From Phyllobacterium zundukense (GTDB lineage Bacteria; Pseudomonadota; Alphaproteobacteria; Rhizobiales; Rhizobiaceae), in the NCBI RefSeq assembly GCF_025452195.1, contig NZ_CP104970.1:372001-436000 (forward strand): a stretch of 64,000 nt of DNA, in the 5' to 3' direction. The translations under genes were made by a program, and so were the position numbers. The notes beneath the pieces are model-generated. The model made no database searches. It was not told the origin of the DNA and was given only the letters and a program-made list of their open reading frames with translations. Positions 8,853 through 17,293 of this stretch are shown here, in pieces. Each line of letters begins with the position of its first letter. Positions within the stretch are counted from its first letter, which is position 1.

Positions 8853-10068
8853 ATGCTTCTCTTGAACGAAAACGTTGAATATCGAACGAAGTTGGATCCG
8901 TCCGACGCGGAAACCCTGAGCCTCGCCGCGGCTGAGGAAGTCGAACGCTTCCTTAGCTATCGTGAAGGTCACAAGGAGACGCCATTGGTTTCGTTGTCGA
9001 GATCTTGCGGAGATGCTCGGCGTTGGCTCGATCCATATCAAGGACGAAGGCCAACGACTTGGACTGGGAAGCTTTAAGGCGCTCGGCGGATCGTATGCCG
9101 TCATTCGCATAGTTCTTGAAGAAGCCTCGCGGGATTTCGGCCGAGAGGTCGATATCTCCGAGCTGCATTCGCCCGAAGTCATTGCCGTCGCACGCAAACT
9201 GACTGTAGCCTGCGCGACCGACGGGAACCATGGTCGTTCCGTCGCACAAGGTGCGCAACTTGTCAGCGCCAACTGCGCGATCTTCGTACACTCTGGTGTA
9301 AGTGCCGAGCGCATCGCAGCTATCGCGCGGTTTGGAGCCCAAATTATTCGCGTCGATGGAAACTATGATGACTCTGTTGCCGAGGCATCGTGCGTCGCTT
9401 CGCAGAACGGCTGGCAGACAGTCTCCGATACTTCATGGCCGGGTTACGAACGAATCCCGGGCTTCGTCATGCAGGGGTATACTGCGCTTCTCAGGGAAAC
9501 TGTCAGGCAACTCCCCGAGCGACCAACACACGTGTTCGTCCAGTCGGGAGTAGGCGGCATCGCGGCGGCTGTGGCAGGCTACTTTAGCCTTCTTTTTGGC
9601 GATGAGCGTCCATTCTTCACAGTCGTAGATCCTTCCCGCGCAGCTTGCGTCCTTGAGAGCGCACGCGCAGGCAAGGCCATAAAAATCGCTCAAGGCGAAC
9701 CGACGGTAATGGCGATGCTTGAATGCTACGAGCCGTCGTTAGTTGCTTGGCGAATCTTATCCAGAAGCGCCGATGCATTCATGACGGTCGAGGAAGATGA
9801 AGCGATCGACGCGATGCGCCGTCTGGCGAACCCGGAAGCGGGCGATCCGGCCATTGTCTCAGGTGAAAGCGGTGGTGTGGGTCTGGCTGCCTTGATCAAG
9901 GCTTCTGGCGACCAGGATTTCCGCTCCAAGCTGAAGTTGGGCAAGGACAGCCGCGTCTTGCTTATCAATACCGAGGGGGCGACCGACCCGGCGCTCTACC
10001 AGCAACTGGTTGGCGTTTCCCATGAAGTTATTGCGGCACGATCAATCAAACTGGCGGGAGCGCACTGA
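8853..10068 (+). CDS. Diaminopropionate ammonia-lyase, interrupted by a one-base frameshift
   Basis: A fold-type II PLP enzyme that converts 2,3-diaminopropionate to pyruvate and ammonia. The N-terminal 48 residues (MLLLNENVEYRTKLD ... HKETPLVSL) are in one frame, and the remainder (RDLAEMLGVGSIHIKDE, GLGSFKALGG with the PLP Lys, ATDGNHGRSVA, SGVGGIAAA, GESGGVGLAAL) is in another. The two join with one extra base near 8997. Together they give about 404 residues, normal for the family. Without frame correction only a product starting at 8962 would form, lacking the N-terminal part. It may be a true mutation or a sequence error. It overlaps the M20 gene by one base and faces an Lrp regulator. 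Confidence 0.85.
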
Positions 10069-11231
10069 TGACTGAACTTCAGAAACTTAACGAGGAAATG
10101 ACTTCCTGGAGGCGTGACCTCCATCAGCATCCTGAGTTCGGCTTTGAGGAGAAGCGGACCTCCGCGTTCGTCGCTTCAAAACTTCGCGAGTTTGGCCTCG
10201 AAGTCGCTGAGGGTCTTGGAGGAACGGGCGTTGTAGGAACTTTGAAGCGGGGAACGAGCAATCGCTCGATCGCACTGCGCGCTGACATGGACGCTCTACG
10301 GATCACTGAACATAGCGATCTGTCCTACAAGTCTAGGAATCCCGGTTTTATGCACGCCTGTGGTCACGATGGTCACACGACCATGTTGCTTGGCGCAGCC
10401 AAGCATCTTGCGTCAGAAGGTGGCTTCGATGGAACAGTGCGGTTCGTCTTCCAGCCCGCCGAGGAATGGGGCAGGGGCGCGCTGTCGATGCTAGACGACG
10501 GCTTGATGGATCGGTTTCCGTTCGAGGAGATTTACGGGATTCACAATATGCCTGGTGTCCCTATTGGCGTATTGATGACCAAGAGCGGCGCAATGATGTC
10601 CGCAGAGGATAATTTCGAGATCATCCTGACTGGCGTTGGTGGCCACGCCGCTCGCCCGCACTGGGGCAATGAAGTTTTGGTTGCCGCCTGCGCTCTTGTG
10701 ACAAACCTGCAGTCCATCGTTTCGCGCCGGGTAAGCCCGACGGACGTTGCAGTCGTTTCCGTCACTGAACTTTTGACGGATGGTACTCGCAACGCGCTTC
10801 CTGGTCTGGCGCGCATCCTTGGCGATGCCCGCAGTTTCAAGCCGGAGGTCAGCGAGACCATCGAGAAGCAGATGCGGATTATCGCCGAATCGACGGCAGC
10901 GGCCTACAACGTCTCCGCTGAGGTCAAGTACAGTAGGGAATTCGTGCCACTAATCAACGACGCCGAATTGGCGGAGGAGGTTTTCGAAGCTGGCCGCACC
11001 TTCTTGCCATTGGAAGATGTCCGGAAGATCACTGAGCCTTTCACGGGTTCGGAGGACTTCGCGCACTACTTGAGCAGGGTTCCCGGCTGCTTTCTCAACC
11101 TCGGTAACGGCGAGGCATCGGCACCCCTCCATAATCCTAGCTATGACTTCAATGACGCTGGTCTGATCTATGGGGTTAAAACCCATGCTGCAATCGTGCG
11201 GCGTCGCCTACCGGAGGCCGGTCCCTCCTGA
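10068..11231 (+). CDS. M20 family amidohydrolase (peptidase M20D type)
   Basis: A 387-residue zinc-dependent amidohydrolase of the M20D group (hippurate/IAA-amino-acid hydrolase-like). Visible motifs are RRDLHQHPEFGFEE, ALRADMDALRI, HACGHDGHTTMLL, FQPAEEWGRGA, GVGGHAARPHWGNE in the dimerisation domain and GSEDFAHYLSRVPGCFLNLG. The start overlaps the stop of the diaminopropionate ammonia-lyase gene as TGATG, so the two are translationally coupled. It probably releases the lyase substrate from an N-acyl derivative, which is inference from the operon. A branched-chain-type binding protein follows. Confidence 0.92.
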   Translation: MTELQKLNEEMTSWRRDLHQHPEFGFEEKRTSAFVASKLREFGLEVAEGLGGTGVVGTLKRGTSNRSIALRADMDALRITEHSDLSYKSRNPGFMHACGHDGHTTMLLGAAKHLASEGGFDGTVRFVFQPAEEWGRGALSMLDDGLMDRFPFEEIYGIHNMPGVPIGVLMTKSGAMMSAEDNFEIILTGVGGHAARPHWGNEVLVAACALVTNLQSIVSRRVSPTDVAVVSVTELLTDGTRNALPGLARILGDARSFKPEVSETIEKQMRIIAESTAAAYNVSAEVKYSREFVPLINDAELAEEVFEAGRTFLPLEDVRKITEPFTGSEDFAHYLSRVPGCFLNLGNGEASAPLHNPSYDFNDAGLIYGVKTHAAIVRRRLPEAGPS

Positions 11232-11325
11232 GACGAAGTTCTCCGGCCGCGCATTGACCTTGGTCGGAGAGCCGAGCGCCGACTCTAATCCAACTCAATC
11301 TCGAAACCAAAAAAGGGGAATGAAG

Positions 11326-12426
11326 ATGAAACGGTTTCTTTTGGCAGCAACAATGCTCGCAACAATCAGCACTTCTGCGCTCGCAGACATGACTATTGGT
11401 TGGGGTGGTCCCATCACGGGCGGCAGCGCCGCGGTGGGCGAACAAACTCTCAACGGCGTGAAACAGGCAGTCGAGGATATTAACGCTGCGGGCGGGATCT
11501 TGGGGGAAAAGCTCGTCCTTCAGGTCGAAGACGATGCAGGCGATCCGAAGCAGGCCGTCTCGGTCGCCAACCGACTTGCGGCTGCCGGCGCCCAGTTTGT
11601 TATCGGCCACCAGAATTCTGGTGCTTCCATCCCAGCATCGGATGTTTATGCCGAAAATGGCATGTTGCAGGTCACGCCCGGTTCCACGAACCCAAATTTC
11701 ACGGAACGCGGTCTCTGGAATACCTTTCGCACATGCGGCCGGGATGACCAGCAAGGTACCATTGCTGGAAACTACCTCACGAAGAACTTCGCTGGAAAGA
11801 ATGTCTTCCTAGTGCATGACAAGACCCCCTACGGTCAGGGGCTCGTCGAGGAAGTCAAGAAATCTATCAATGCAGGTGGTTTGAAAGAAGTCGGCTTCGA
11901 GGGCATCTCCGTTGGAGACAAGGACTTCTCGGCGCTGATCGCGAAAATCAAGGAAACCAAAGCCGATGTGATCTATTTTGGTGGTGTCTATACCGAAGGC
12001 GGCCTCATTCTCCGTCAGTTGCGTGATCAGGCAAGCAAGGTCGCGATGATTGGTGGCGACGCAATGTTCTCGACTGAATTTTCGGCGATTGCTGGCCCAG
12101 CGGGTGAGGGTACTCTGATTACCTTCGGACCTGATGCTCGAAAGGAGCCAGCTGCCGCGGGCGTCATCAAGAAGTTCGCTGACAAGAAGATTGATCCCGA
12201 AGGCTTCACCCTCTACGCATATGCTGCCGTACAAGTAGTCAAGGCAGGTATCGAAGCGGCTGGAAAAGCGGACCCGCAAGCAGTCGCTGAAAAGCTCCAC
12301 AGCGGCATGTCAATCGATACGGTGATCGGTCCGCTTTCTTATACAGAGAAAGGTGACGTCACCCGCTTGGATTTCGTCTTGTACGAACTCAAGAACGGCA
12401 AGTTCGAGGAACGAACGTCGAAGTGA
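11326..12426 (+). CDS. ABC transporter substrate-binding protein, branched-chain amino acid type
   Basis: A periplasmic binding protein of the LivJ/LivK type, about 366 residues. The start at 11326 gives a clean signal peptide (MKRFLLAATMLATISTSALA) and has GGGGA seven bases upstream; 11320 is an alternative two codons earlier. Family features are IGWGGPITGGSAAVGEQTLNGVKQAVEDINAAGG, VEDDAGDPKQAVSVANRL and FEGISVGDKDFSALIAKIK. No permease or ATPase gene adjoins it, so it is an orphan that may use the LivHMGF set at 20.4-24 kb. It follows the lyase and M20 genes, suggesting it captures their substrate. Confidence 0.92.
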   Translation: MKRFLLAATMLATISTSALADMTIGWGGPITGGSAAVGEQTLNGVKQAVEDINAAGGILGEKLVLQVEDDAGDPKQAVSVANRLAAAGAQFVIGHQNSGASIPASDVYAENGMLQVTPGSTNPNFTERGLWNTFRTCGRDDQQGTIAGNYLTKNFAGKNVFLVHDKTPYGQGLVEEVKKSINAGGLKEVGFEGISVGDKDFSALIAKIKETKADVIYFGGVYTEGGLILRQLRDQASKVAMIGGDAMFSTEFSAIAGPAGEGTLITFGPDARKEPAAAGVIKKFADKKIDPEGFTLYAYAAVQVVKAGIEAAGKADPQAVAEKLHSGMSIDTVIGPLSYTEKGDVTRLDFVLYELKNGKFEERTSK

Positions 12427-12454
12427 GGCCGGCCCAGAAGCTTGGACAACCACC

Positions 12455-12479
12455 GGCGCGCAGTTGCCATTTGCGCGCC
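12455..12479. terminator. Stem-loop after the binding-protein gene
   Basis: A perfect 8-bp stem (GGCGCGCA/TGCGCGCC) with a 9-base loop lies about 30 bp after the stop codon of the binding-protein gene. There is no T-run, so it may be an mRNA 3'-end stabiliser or part of a Rho-dependent end rather than an intrinsic terminator. Confidence 0.45.
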
Positions 12480-12652
12480 CGGGCACGGATTTCAGCATCG
12501 AAGCCGAAAGTATCGCGACCGGCGTGTTCGATAACGCATTCAACTTCCTTCATTGAGCATAGCCCCCCAACAAGCCAAGCGCGTCCCGCGCCGCTCGTCA
12601 GTAAGGGGCTAAGCTTCTATGACTGGAATCTCCCGGGGAGCACGAGGGCCTA

Positions 12653-13135
12653 TCAGCTCAGCGCCACTTTCCGTATCACGATGTTTTCTTCGTGAGCCAT
12701 GATCTTTCCGTTATAATCTGCAGACGGTTCGATGGTAAATACCATTCCAGGTTCGAGAATGGTCGTGTCATCAGGCGCGTTCGACGGAAACTCTGTAACG
12801 ATCTTCCCAAGACCATGGCCAAACCGACCGACAGTACCGACCTCAAAGCCGCGCGAGGACAGTACGTTGGGCATGAAATAGATCGGCCGCTGTCTTTCCA
12901 GGGCGGGCGGCTGCGATGCCTGCTTCAGTCGCCAGCCAAAGAGCGTCATACACGCGTTCCACCTCGCCTGCCGGTCTCCCAAAGGCAAAGTTGCGGTCAA
13001 AATCGCAGTAGTAGCCGCCGACCTTCGATCCCGTGTCCAGAATAAGCACGTCACCTTTGCCAAGTACTCTGTCAGTCGGGCCCATAATGATGCTGGTGTA
13101 GCCCCCGTGCCCGGATCCGATTGAGAGATATGGTA
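12653..13135 (-). pseudogene. M24 family peptidase (creatinase/Xaa-Pro type) remnant
   Basis: Leftward, VPYLSIGSGHGGYTSII and MGPTDRVLGKGDVLILDTGS, then YYCDFDRNFAFGRP, match the metal-binding part of M24 peptidases (creatinase, Xaa-Pro dipeptidase, ectoine hydrolase-like). The reading then shifts frame near 12870 to VGRFGHGLGKIVTEFPSN and ILEPGMVFTIEPS. Upstream of VPYL an in-frame stop lies a few codons away and the N-terminal domain is missing. Nonsense codon, frameshift and truncation show a dead gene. Confidence 0.65.
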
Positions 13136-13144
13136 CCGTGTCGG

Positions 13145-13305
13145 CGCCCTAGCCCTGACACTGGGCCGTCGGTGTTAGTAATCGCCAATGGGGATGCACA
13201 AAAGGCTCGTGACGCTGCCCAGCGTGTTGCCCGATTTGTTTGGGAAAGACGCGACGAGTTTCGGCCAAACGCTCCCGCCCGAGACGGCAATCGAGTCCGC
13301 GTTAA
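13145..13305 (+). pseudogene. Possible M81 metallopeptidase (MlrC-like) remnant
   Basis: About 40 residues, including TGPSVLVIANGDAQKARDAA and FVWERRDEF, resemble the C-terminal part of the first domain of M81/MlrC-type peptidases, where a signed GD precedes a helix ending in a W..R.EF pattern. Nothing of the rest of the family is present. It abuts the M24 remnant head to head. The assignment depends on one short stretch. Confidence 0.4.
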
Positions 13306-13312
13306 GTAAGCT

Positions 13313-13341
13313 ATGTTATGCGATACGTTATAGCGTAACAT
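13313..13341. promoter_or_regulatory. Interrupted palindrome, possible operator
   Basis: ATGTTATGC and GCGTAACAT form an inverted repeat with one mismatch, separated by 11 bases. The AT-rich GTTAT/GTAAC half-sites resemble operators of Fur-family metalloregulators such as Zur. It lies about 150 bp before the truncated MFS gene. Function is inferred only from symmetry and position. Confidence 0.3.
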
Positions 13342-13486
13342 TATTGGTGCGGGCGCTATCGCCGACTTTCTGCATAGACTGATGACTTATGCCGGTTTAC
13401 GTCGCTACAGGCCGGATATCCTGCTGCATCGCCGTTACATTGGGAGGTTCGAGATTTAGGAGGATACGCAGCGCGAAGAGCTTCCC

Positions 13487-13646
13487 ATGTCCGGTTCGCC
13501 GACCCTTGCCCCGCTGCGGAACGAGGTTTTTCGTTCGATCTGGACGGCCTCACAAATATCCAGTCTGGGTTGGCTCGTGGAAACGGTGGCCATCAGTTGG
13601 CTAATGGCAACCATTTCGGCGTCCGATCTGATGGTTGCACTGGTGC
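13487..13646 (+). pseudogene. MFS transporter N-terminal fragment, cut by the toxin-antitoxin island
   Basis: The reading starts at an ATG (MSGSPTLAPLRNEVFRSIW) and gives the typical first transmembrane segment of EntS-type MFS exporters: TASQISSLGWLVETVAISWL, ending at SASDLMVALV. After residue 53 the family pattern stops abruptly and the frame runs into sequence belonging to the AbiE-like pair. The remaining MFS helices are not found downstream of the toxin gene, so this was an insertion with deletion or a recombination breakpoint. Confidence 0.6.
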
Positions 13647-13718
13647 GCCATGGGCTCTTGTTTGGTGTCGGGTTTTTGCATATATTGCATGTCGGGTGTT
13701 TGCAGAAAGAAGTTGACC

Positions 13719-14135
13719 ATGCACCAGCCAAAGACATTGAAGCAGAAAATTCAGAACCGCGTCGCCAGAACGAAGAAGACCGATGTCTTTCTTCCGCGAG
13801 ATTTTGCTGACCTTAGTGGCGAGGACCAGGTTCTGCGCGCGCTTAGGTCACTGGTCCATGATGGCACTCTGATGCGGTTGGGCTACGGTGTCTATGCCCG
13901 AGCGATGCGGTCACGCTTGACCGGTCGGCCTATGGTCTTAAGCGCAAACGGTTTCCACAGTGCGGCACTTCAGGCGCTCAATAAGCTTGGTGTGCCATGG
14001 GAGCAGAGCGACAGCACAAAAGCCTTTAATGAAGGCCGCTCTACCCAGATCCCGGTGAACCCGACAGTCAAGGTCAAGGCGCGCTTCAACCGGCGGCTAT
14101 CTGACGGTCGCACGGAGCTTCGTGTTGAACGGTAA
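13719..14135 (+). CDS. Type IV toxin-antitoxin system AbiEi family antitoxin (DUF6088-like)
   Basis: About 138 residues from the ATG at 13719. The N-terminal half looks like the winged-helix antitoxin fold of the AbiEi/DUF6088 group: KTDVFLPRDFADLSGEDQVL, then ALRSLVHDGTLMRLGYGVYARA. In type IV systems the antitoxin neutralises the toxin's effect and represses the operon. It overlaps the AbiEii-like toxin gene by 14 bases. The upstream junction lies about 70 bp away inside a truncated MFS gene, which makes the pair look like a transferred cassette. Confidence 0.8.
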   Translation: MHQPKTLKQKIQNRVARTKKTDVFLPRDFADLSGEDQVLRALRSLVHDGTLMRLGYGVYARAMRSRLTGRPMVLSANGFHSAALQALNKLGVPWEQSDSTKAFNEGRSTQIPVNPTVKVKARFNRRLSDGRTELRVER

Positions 14136-15036
14136 GCCAGACCAGAAAACGCTTCTGGAAGTACAAGACTATTTTGGCCTTCCTTCGCCCGCTCTGGTCG
14201 AGAAGGATTGGTTTGTCGTTCGCGCCTTGGCTGCCATACACGATGTGGAGATCGATGGACTGACGCTGGCGTTCGGCGGGGGAACGGCGCTTGGACGCGC
14301 CTATCGCCTGCTCGAGCGGATGTCAGAAGACATCGACCTTCGCATAATTGGCGACGGGGCCAACTCGCGCGGAGCGTTGAGGCGTTTTCGAAGAGAGGTG
14401 ACAGAGAGGCTCACAGCGGCGGGTTTTCAGACAGATGGCCACTGCCGCGTTCTGCATAAAGACAGCTACGTCCGGTATGATCTTCCCTACGAACCCATCG
14501 CTAAGGGAGAGGGCGTCTTGCGCCCGGAGATCAAAATCGAGATCGCTGTATTTCCTGTTTGCACCGCACCGGAAAAGCTCTCTGTCTCATCGTTTGTCGC
14601 TGAGGCCAGTGGTGCCGACGCCGAAGCCAACGACGTCGCATGCGTGAGACTGGCCGAGACCGCCGCGGACAAGTTCGTTGCGCTTGGGCGTCGGGCTGGC
14701 TTCGCTTTCGCGGGACTGGGAGACCTCGACCACACTCTTGTCCGTCACGTTTATGACTTGTCACGCATGGACGGCCACTATGATGCAGCGGAGGCGGCCA
14801 TGATTGCTTTGAAGACGATGAAGGCAGACGCTGAAAGCCGCGGCGACGAATACCTCGCCTATAAGGCAGACCCCAGGGGTGAAACGCTCCGCGCGTATGA
14901 GATCATGTCCAAAAACGAGAGGTTCGCCGAGGGCTATGCGAAGCTGCTCGGTGACATGGTTTATGGTGACAGACCTGAATTCGCATCGGCTTTCGAGAAG
15001 GTGCAAAACTTCGTCGAACGCATCCGCGACGCCTAA
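14122..15036 (+). CDS. AbiEii-like nucleotidyltransferase toxin
   Basis: A 304-residue nucleotidyltransferase-fold protein of the AbiEii/AbiGii group. The active-site pattern is visible as FGGGTALGRAY followed by RMSEDIDLRI, giving the GG(S/T) and DxD-like metal motifs; a conserved K is in AETAADKFVALGRR. Related toxins transfer nucleotides to RNA such as tRNA and act in plasmid maintenance or abortive infection. It begins at a GTG inside the antitoxin gene, so expression is coupled. No deleterious change is seen, so the pair looks intact. Confidence 0.85.
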   Translation: MLNGKPDQKTLLEVQDYFGLPSPALVEKDWFVVRALAAIHDVEIDGLTLAFGGGTALGRAYRLLERMSEDIDLRIIGDGANSRGALRRFRREVTERLTAAGFQTDGHCRVLHKDSYVRYDLPYEPIAKGEGVLRPEIKIEIAVFPVCTAPEKLSVSSFVAEASGADAEANDVACVRLAETAADKFVALGRRAGFAFAGLGDLDHTLVRHVYDLSRMDGHYDAAEAAMIALKTMKADAESRGDEYLAYKADPRGETLRAYEIMSKNERFAEGYAKLLGDMVYGDRPEFASAFEKVQNFVERIRDA

Positions 15037-15235
15037 GGTTCTTCGGGCGTTGGCGCGTCCCGCATTGTCTTCCACCCCAAATCGGAACCAGCCTGGTGTA
15101 CTTTCGCCAAGAATTCCCTCGGGTCCACAGCCAGGGCTTCGGAGAGCTGGCCAAGAATAGTGACGTTGCAGACATCTCGGCGCGCTCAATGGCACCGATG
15201 TGGCGCGTGCTTGAGCGTCCGGATTGATGCGCCTC
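15033..15235 (-). pseudogene. XRE family regulator remnant, frameshifted
   Basis: Leftward, SGRSSTRHIGAIERAEM is the recognition-helix part of an XRE/Cro HTH. A base change of frame then leads to CNVTILGQLSEALAVDPREF, the following helix of the same domain, and a stop that overlaps the toxin gene's stop. The first HTH helices upstream are not recognisable. It is convergent with and overlaps the tail of the toxin gene. Confidence 0.55.
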
Positions 15236-15236
15236 A

Positions 15237-15576
15237 GTACCGCTTCATGCCAGGCGATACGGATTTTGCAGCCGTCTCGCAACGCGACCTGATTCAACTT
15301 GCCCGCCATCTGAACGACAAGCCGCGAAAGTACATCGGTTACAGAACGCCGGCCGAAGGCTGCCACCCATTTGCGCGAACGAGCATGATCCCCTACCCGC
15401 CAAACAGGCATGGTGCACTTGGGTTAGGTTCCCCAGTCCGGCACCCGGCGAACGAAAACGATCAGTGAAGTTATGCAATCAGGATCCGAAGCACGATGGC
15501 AATGCCCAGAGATTGGTCCCGTCACGAGGCCGCCGCCAACCAATTTATACTATAGTGAAACAAGCCGCCCACCCTT
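15237..15576. other. 340-bp gap with nothing recognised
   Basis: No family match on either strand and no clear hairpin. It lies between the broken XRE regulator and the 3' end of the FAD oxidoreductase gene and probably is part of the breakpoint left by the toxin-antitoxin island. Confidence 0.4.
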
Positions 15577-16815
15577 CTACCGTGGCTCGAGCGGCAACTC
15601 CCGTGCTAAGGCCTCCGCAAGCATTGCGGCTGTCGCAGCCGACAGTGTCCACCCCAGATGTCCGTGCCCGGTGTTGTAAAATACACCAGGCATGCGACCT
15701 TTTCCGACCTTGGGCATCATATTCGGCATCATTGGTCGCAGACCTGCCCAGGGCACCACGCGCTTCGTACCAACTCCCGGGAAAAGCATGCGTGTCCAAT
15801 CGACCAAAGGCTTAACTCTATCATCACGGATGTCCCAGTTCAGACCGTTGAGTTCGGCCGTACCTGCAACTCGGAAACGGTCCATTCCTAGTCTGCTTGT
15901 GACTATTTTTGCCCGGTCGTCCAGCAGGCTGACCCAAGGCGCCGACTGTTGAGAGATCTCGTCATCGAGATGAACTGTGATCGAGTAACCTTTAACGGGA
16001 TAGATGTTGACGCGGTCGCCTAGCATCATTGCCAAATCGCGGCTGCCTGTGCCAGCACATACAACTACTGCGTCGGCTTCGATCACCTGAGGCTCGCGTT
16101 CGGTCTCCGTGGTCGAATAGATTAACTGGAAGCCGCCGCGCCGCTCGATGCGCCTTATCGTAGCATCATACAGGAACCTAGCGCCGCGGTTCTGGCATGC
16201 TTTGGCAAGGCCGGTTGTGTACTTGTGGATGTCTCCGGTAGAATCTGACGGCGTATAGAATCCGCCATGGAACGTTCCGTGCAGCGTCGGCTCAATGGTC
16301 TTCATTTCGTTTGCCGTCACCGGCCGTCGATCCAATCCTCCCTCAACAAGCAGGCGGTTTACTACGGTCGCGTGCTCAAAGCTATGCTTGTCCCAGTAAA
16401 CGTGCAGAATGCCGCGACGAACGTGGTCGAATTCGATCTTTTCCTGTTCCGCAATTTCGAACATGAACTTGCGCGCAGCTATTGCTAGCCTAGTTGTGGC
16501 GACGGTGTTCTCGCGATACTTGGAAATGTTGGAGATAAATTCTGCAAGCCAGCTGTACTTATGCCAAGTTGGCTTGGGGTTCATCAAAAAGGGAGCGTCC
16601 CTTTTGACCATCCACTTAATTCCCTTCAGGAGGGTCGACCAGTGATTCCATACTTCCGCGTTGCTGGCTGAAAGTTGTCCACCGTTTGCAAGCGACGTTT
16701 CCATCGCCGCATAACGCTGACGTTCCACGACGGTGACATTATAGCCAGCGCGTAGAAGTGAATAAGCCGTCGACACGCCAGCTACACCGGCGCCAATAAC
16801 AACAATTTCTGGCAT
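15577..16815 (-). CDS. FAD-dependent oxidoreductase, D-amino acid dehydrogenase-like (DadA family)
   Basis: A 412-residue member of the DAO/DadA family. The N-terminal FAD-binding motif is IVVIGAGVAGVSTAYSLLRAG followed by VVERQ. LANGGQLSASNAEVW is the family signature, and the C-terminal FAD/substrate region contains WAGLRPMMPNMMPKVG and NTGHGHLGWTLS. DadA oxidises D-amino acids to keto acids, passing electrons to the respiratory chain. A tandem glycine riboswitch lies directly upstream in the same orientation, suggesting that glycine or a glycine-yielding amine is its real substrate or signal. The ATG has GGAGAGCAAAC before it. Confidence 0.92.
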   Translation of the reverse strand: MPEIVVIGAGVAGVSTAYSLLRAGYNVTVVERQRYAAMETSLANGGQLSASNAEVWNHWSTLLKGIKWMVKRDAPFLMNPKPTWHKYSWLAEFISNISKYRENTVATTRLAIAARKFMFEIAEQEKIEFDHVRRGILHVYWDKHSFEHATVVNRLLVEGGLDRRPVTANEMKTIEPTLHGTFHGGFYTPSDSTGDIHKYTTGLAKACQNRGARFLYDATIRRIERRGGFQLIYSTTETEREPQVIEADAVVVCAGTGSRDLAMMLGDRVNIYPVKGYSITVHLDDEISQQSAPWVSLLDDRAKIVTSRLGMDRFRVAGTAELNGLNWDIRDDRVKPLVDWTRMLFPGVGTKRVVPWAGLRPMMPNMMPKVGKGRMPGVFYNTGHGHLGWTLSAATAAMLAEALARELPLEPR

Positions 16816-16869
16816 GTTTGCTCTCCAGACAGATCAATGGGTGCAGATCTTCAAATCTGCGGCTATCCC

Positions 16870-17040
16870 CAAATCTGTCCTTTTACCTGAGAGCTTAACC
16901 GACGCGCTTGACCTCGGCGTTCCCCTTCGGTGGACGCTCGAAGCGTCTCTCTCCAGAGTGTTCGAAAGTACGGTCATTTTTGCCTGAGAGTTTCCTTGGG
17001 GGGTTGCTCCGTCGGCGCCGGCGTATGCCGATCTCTCCCG
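16870..17040 (-). ncRNA. Tandem glycine riboswitch
   Basis: Read leftward, two glycine aptamers occur in tandem. The first runs from GGGAGAG at about 17039 through CGGAGCAACCCCCC and AACTCTCAGGCAAAA. The second runs from CTGGAGAGAG at about 16957 through CCACCGAAGGGG and AGCTCTCAGGTAAAAGGACAG. The paired GGAGAG and CTCTCAGGCAAAA/CTCTCAGGTAAAA elements are the hallmark of this class. It ends about 55 bp before the ATG of the DadA-like gene and should turn the gene on when glycine is high, as known for glycine riboswitches before degradative genes. No expression platform was modelled. Confidence 0.93.
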
Positions 17041-17293
17041 TATTATCTTAACGATATTTCTCTCGTCTCGGCTGCTTTTGCGAGTCAACCTCCGATCCAG
17101 GCGATTGTGGCCACGCTAGTTGAGCGAGACGCAGGCAATTGCCTCACCCATGAGGTCGATTACCCGTCTGAATGAACATATCCCCACCTGAACGCGGCGC
17201 GCGGGCTGATGCAAGCATGAGGATTGACGACCATCCTGTTTCATGATGTCCCTCTTTTTGTGCGTTGGTAGCTTTGAAGCGCATGTGCGCGGT

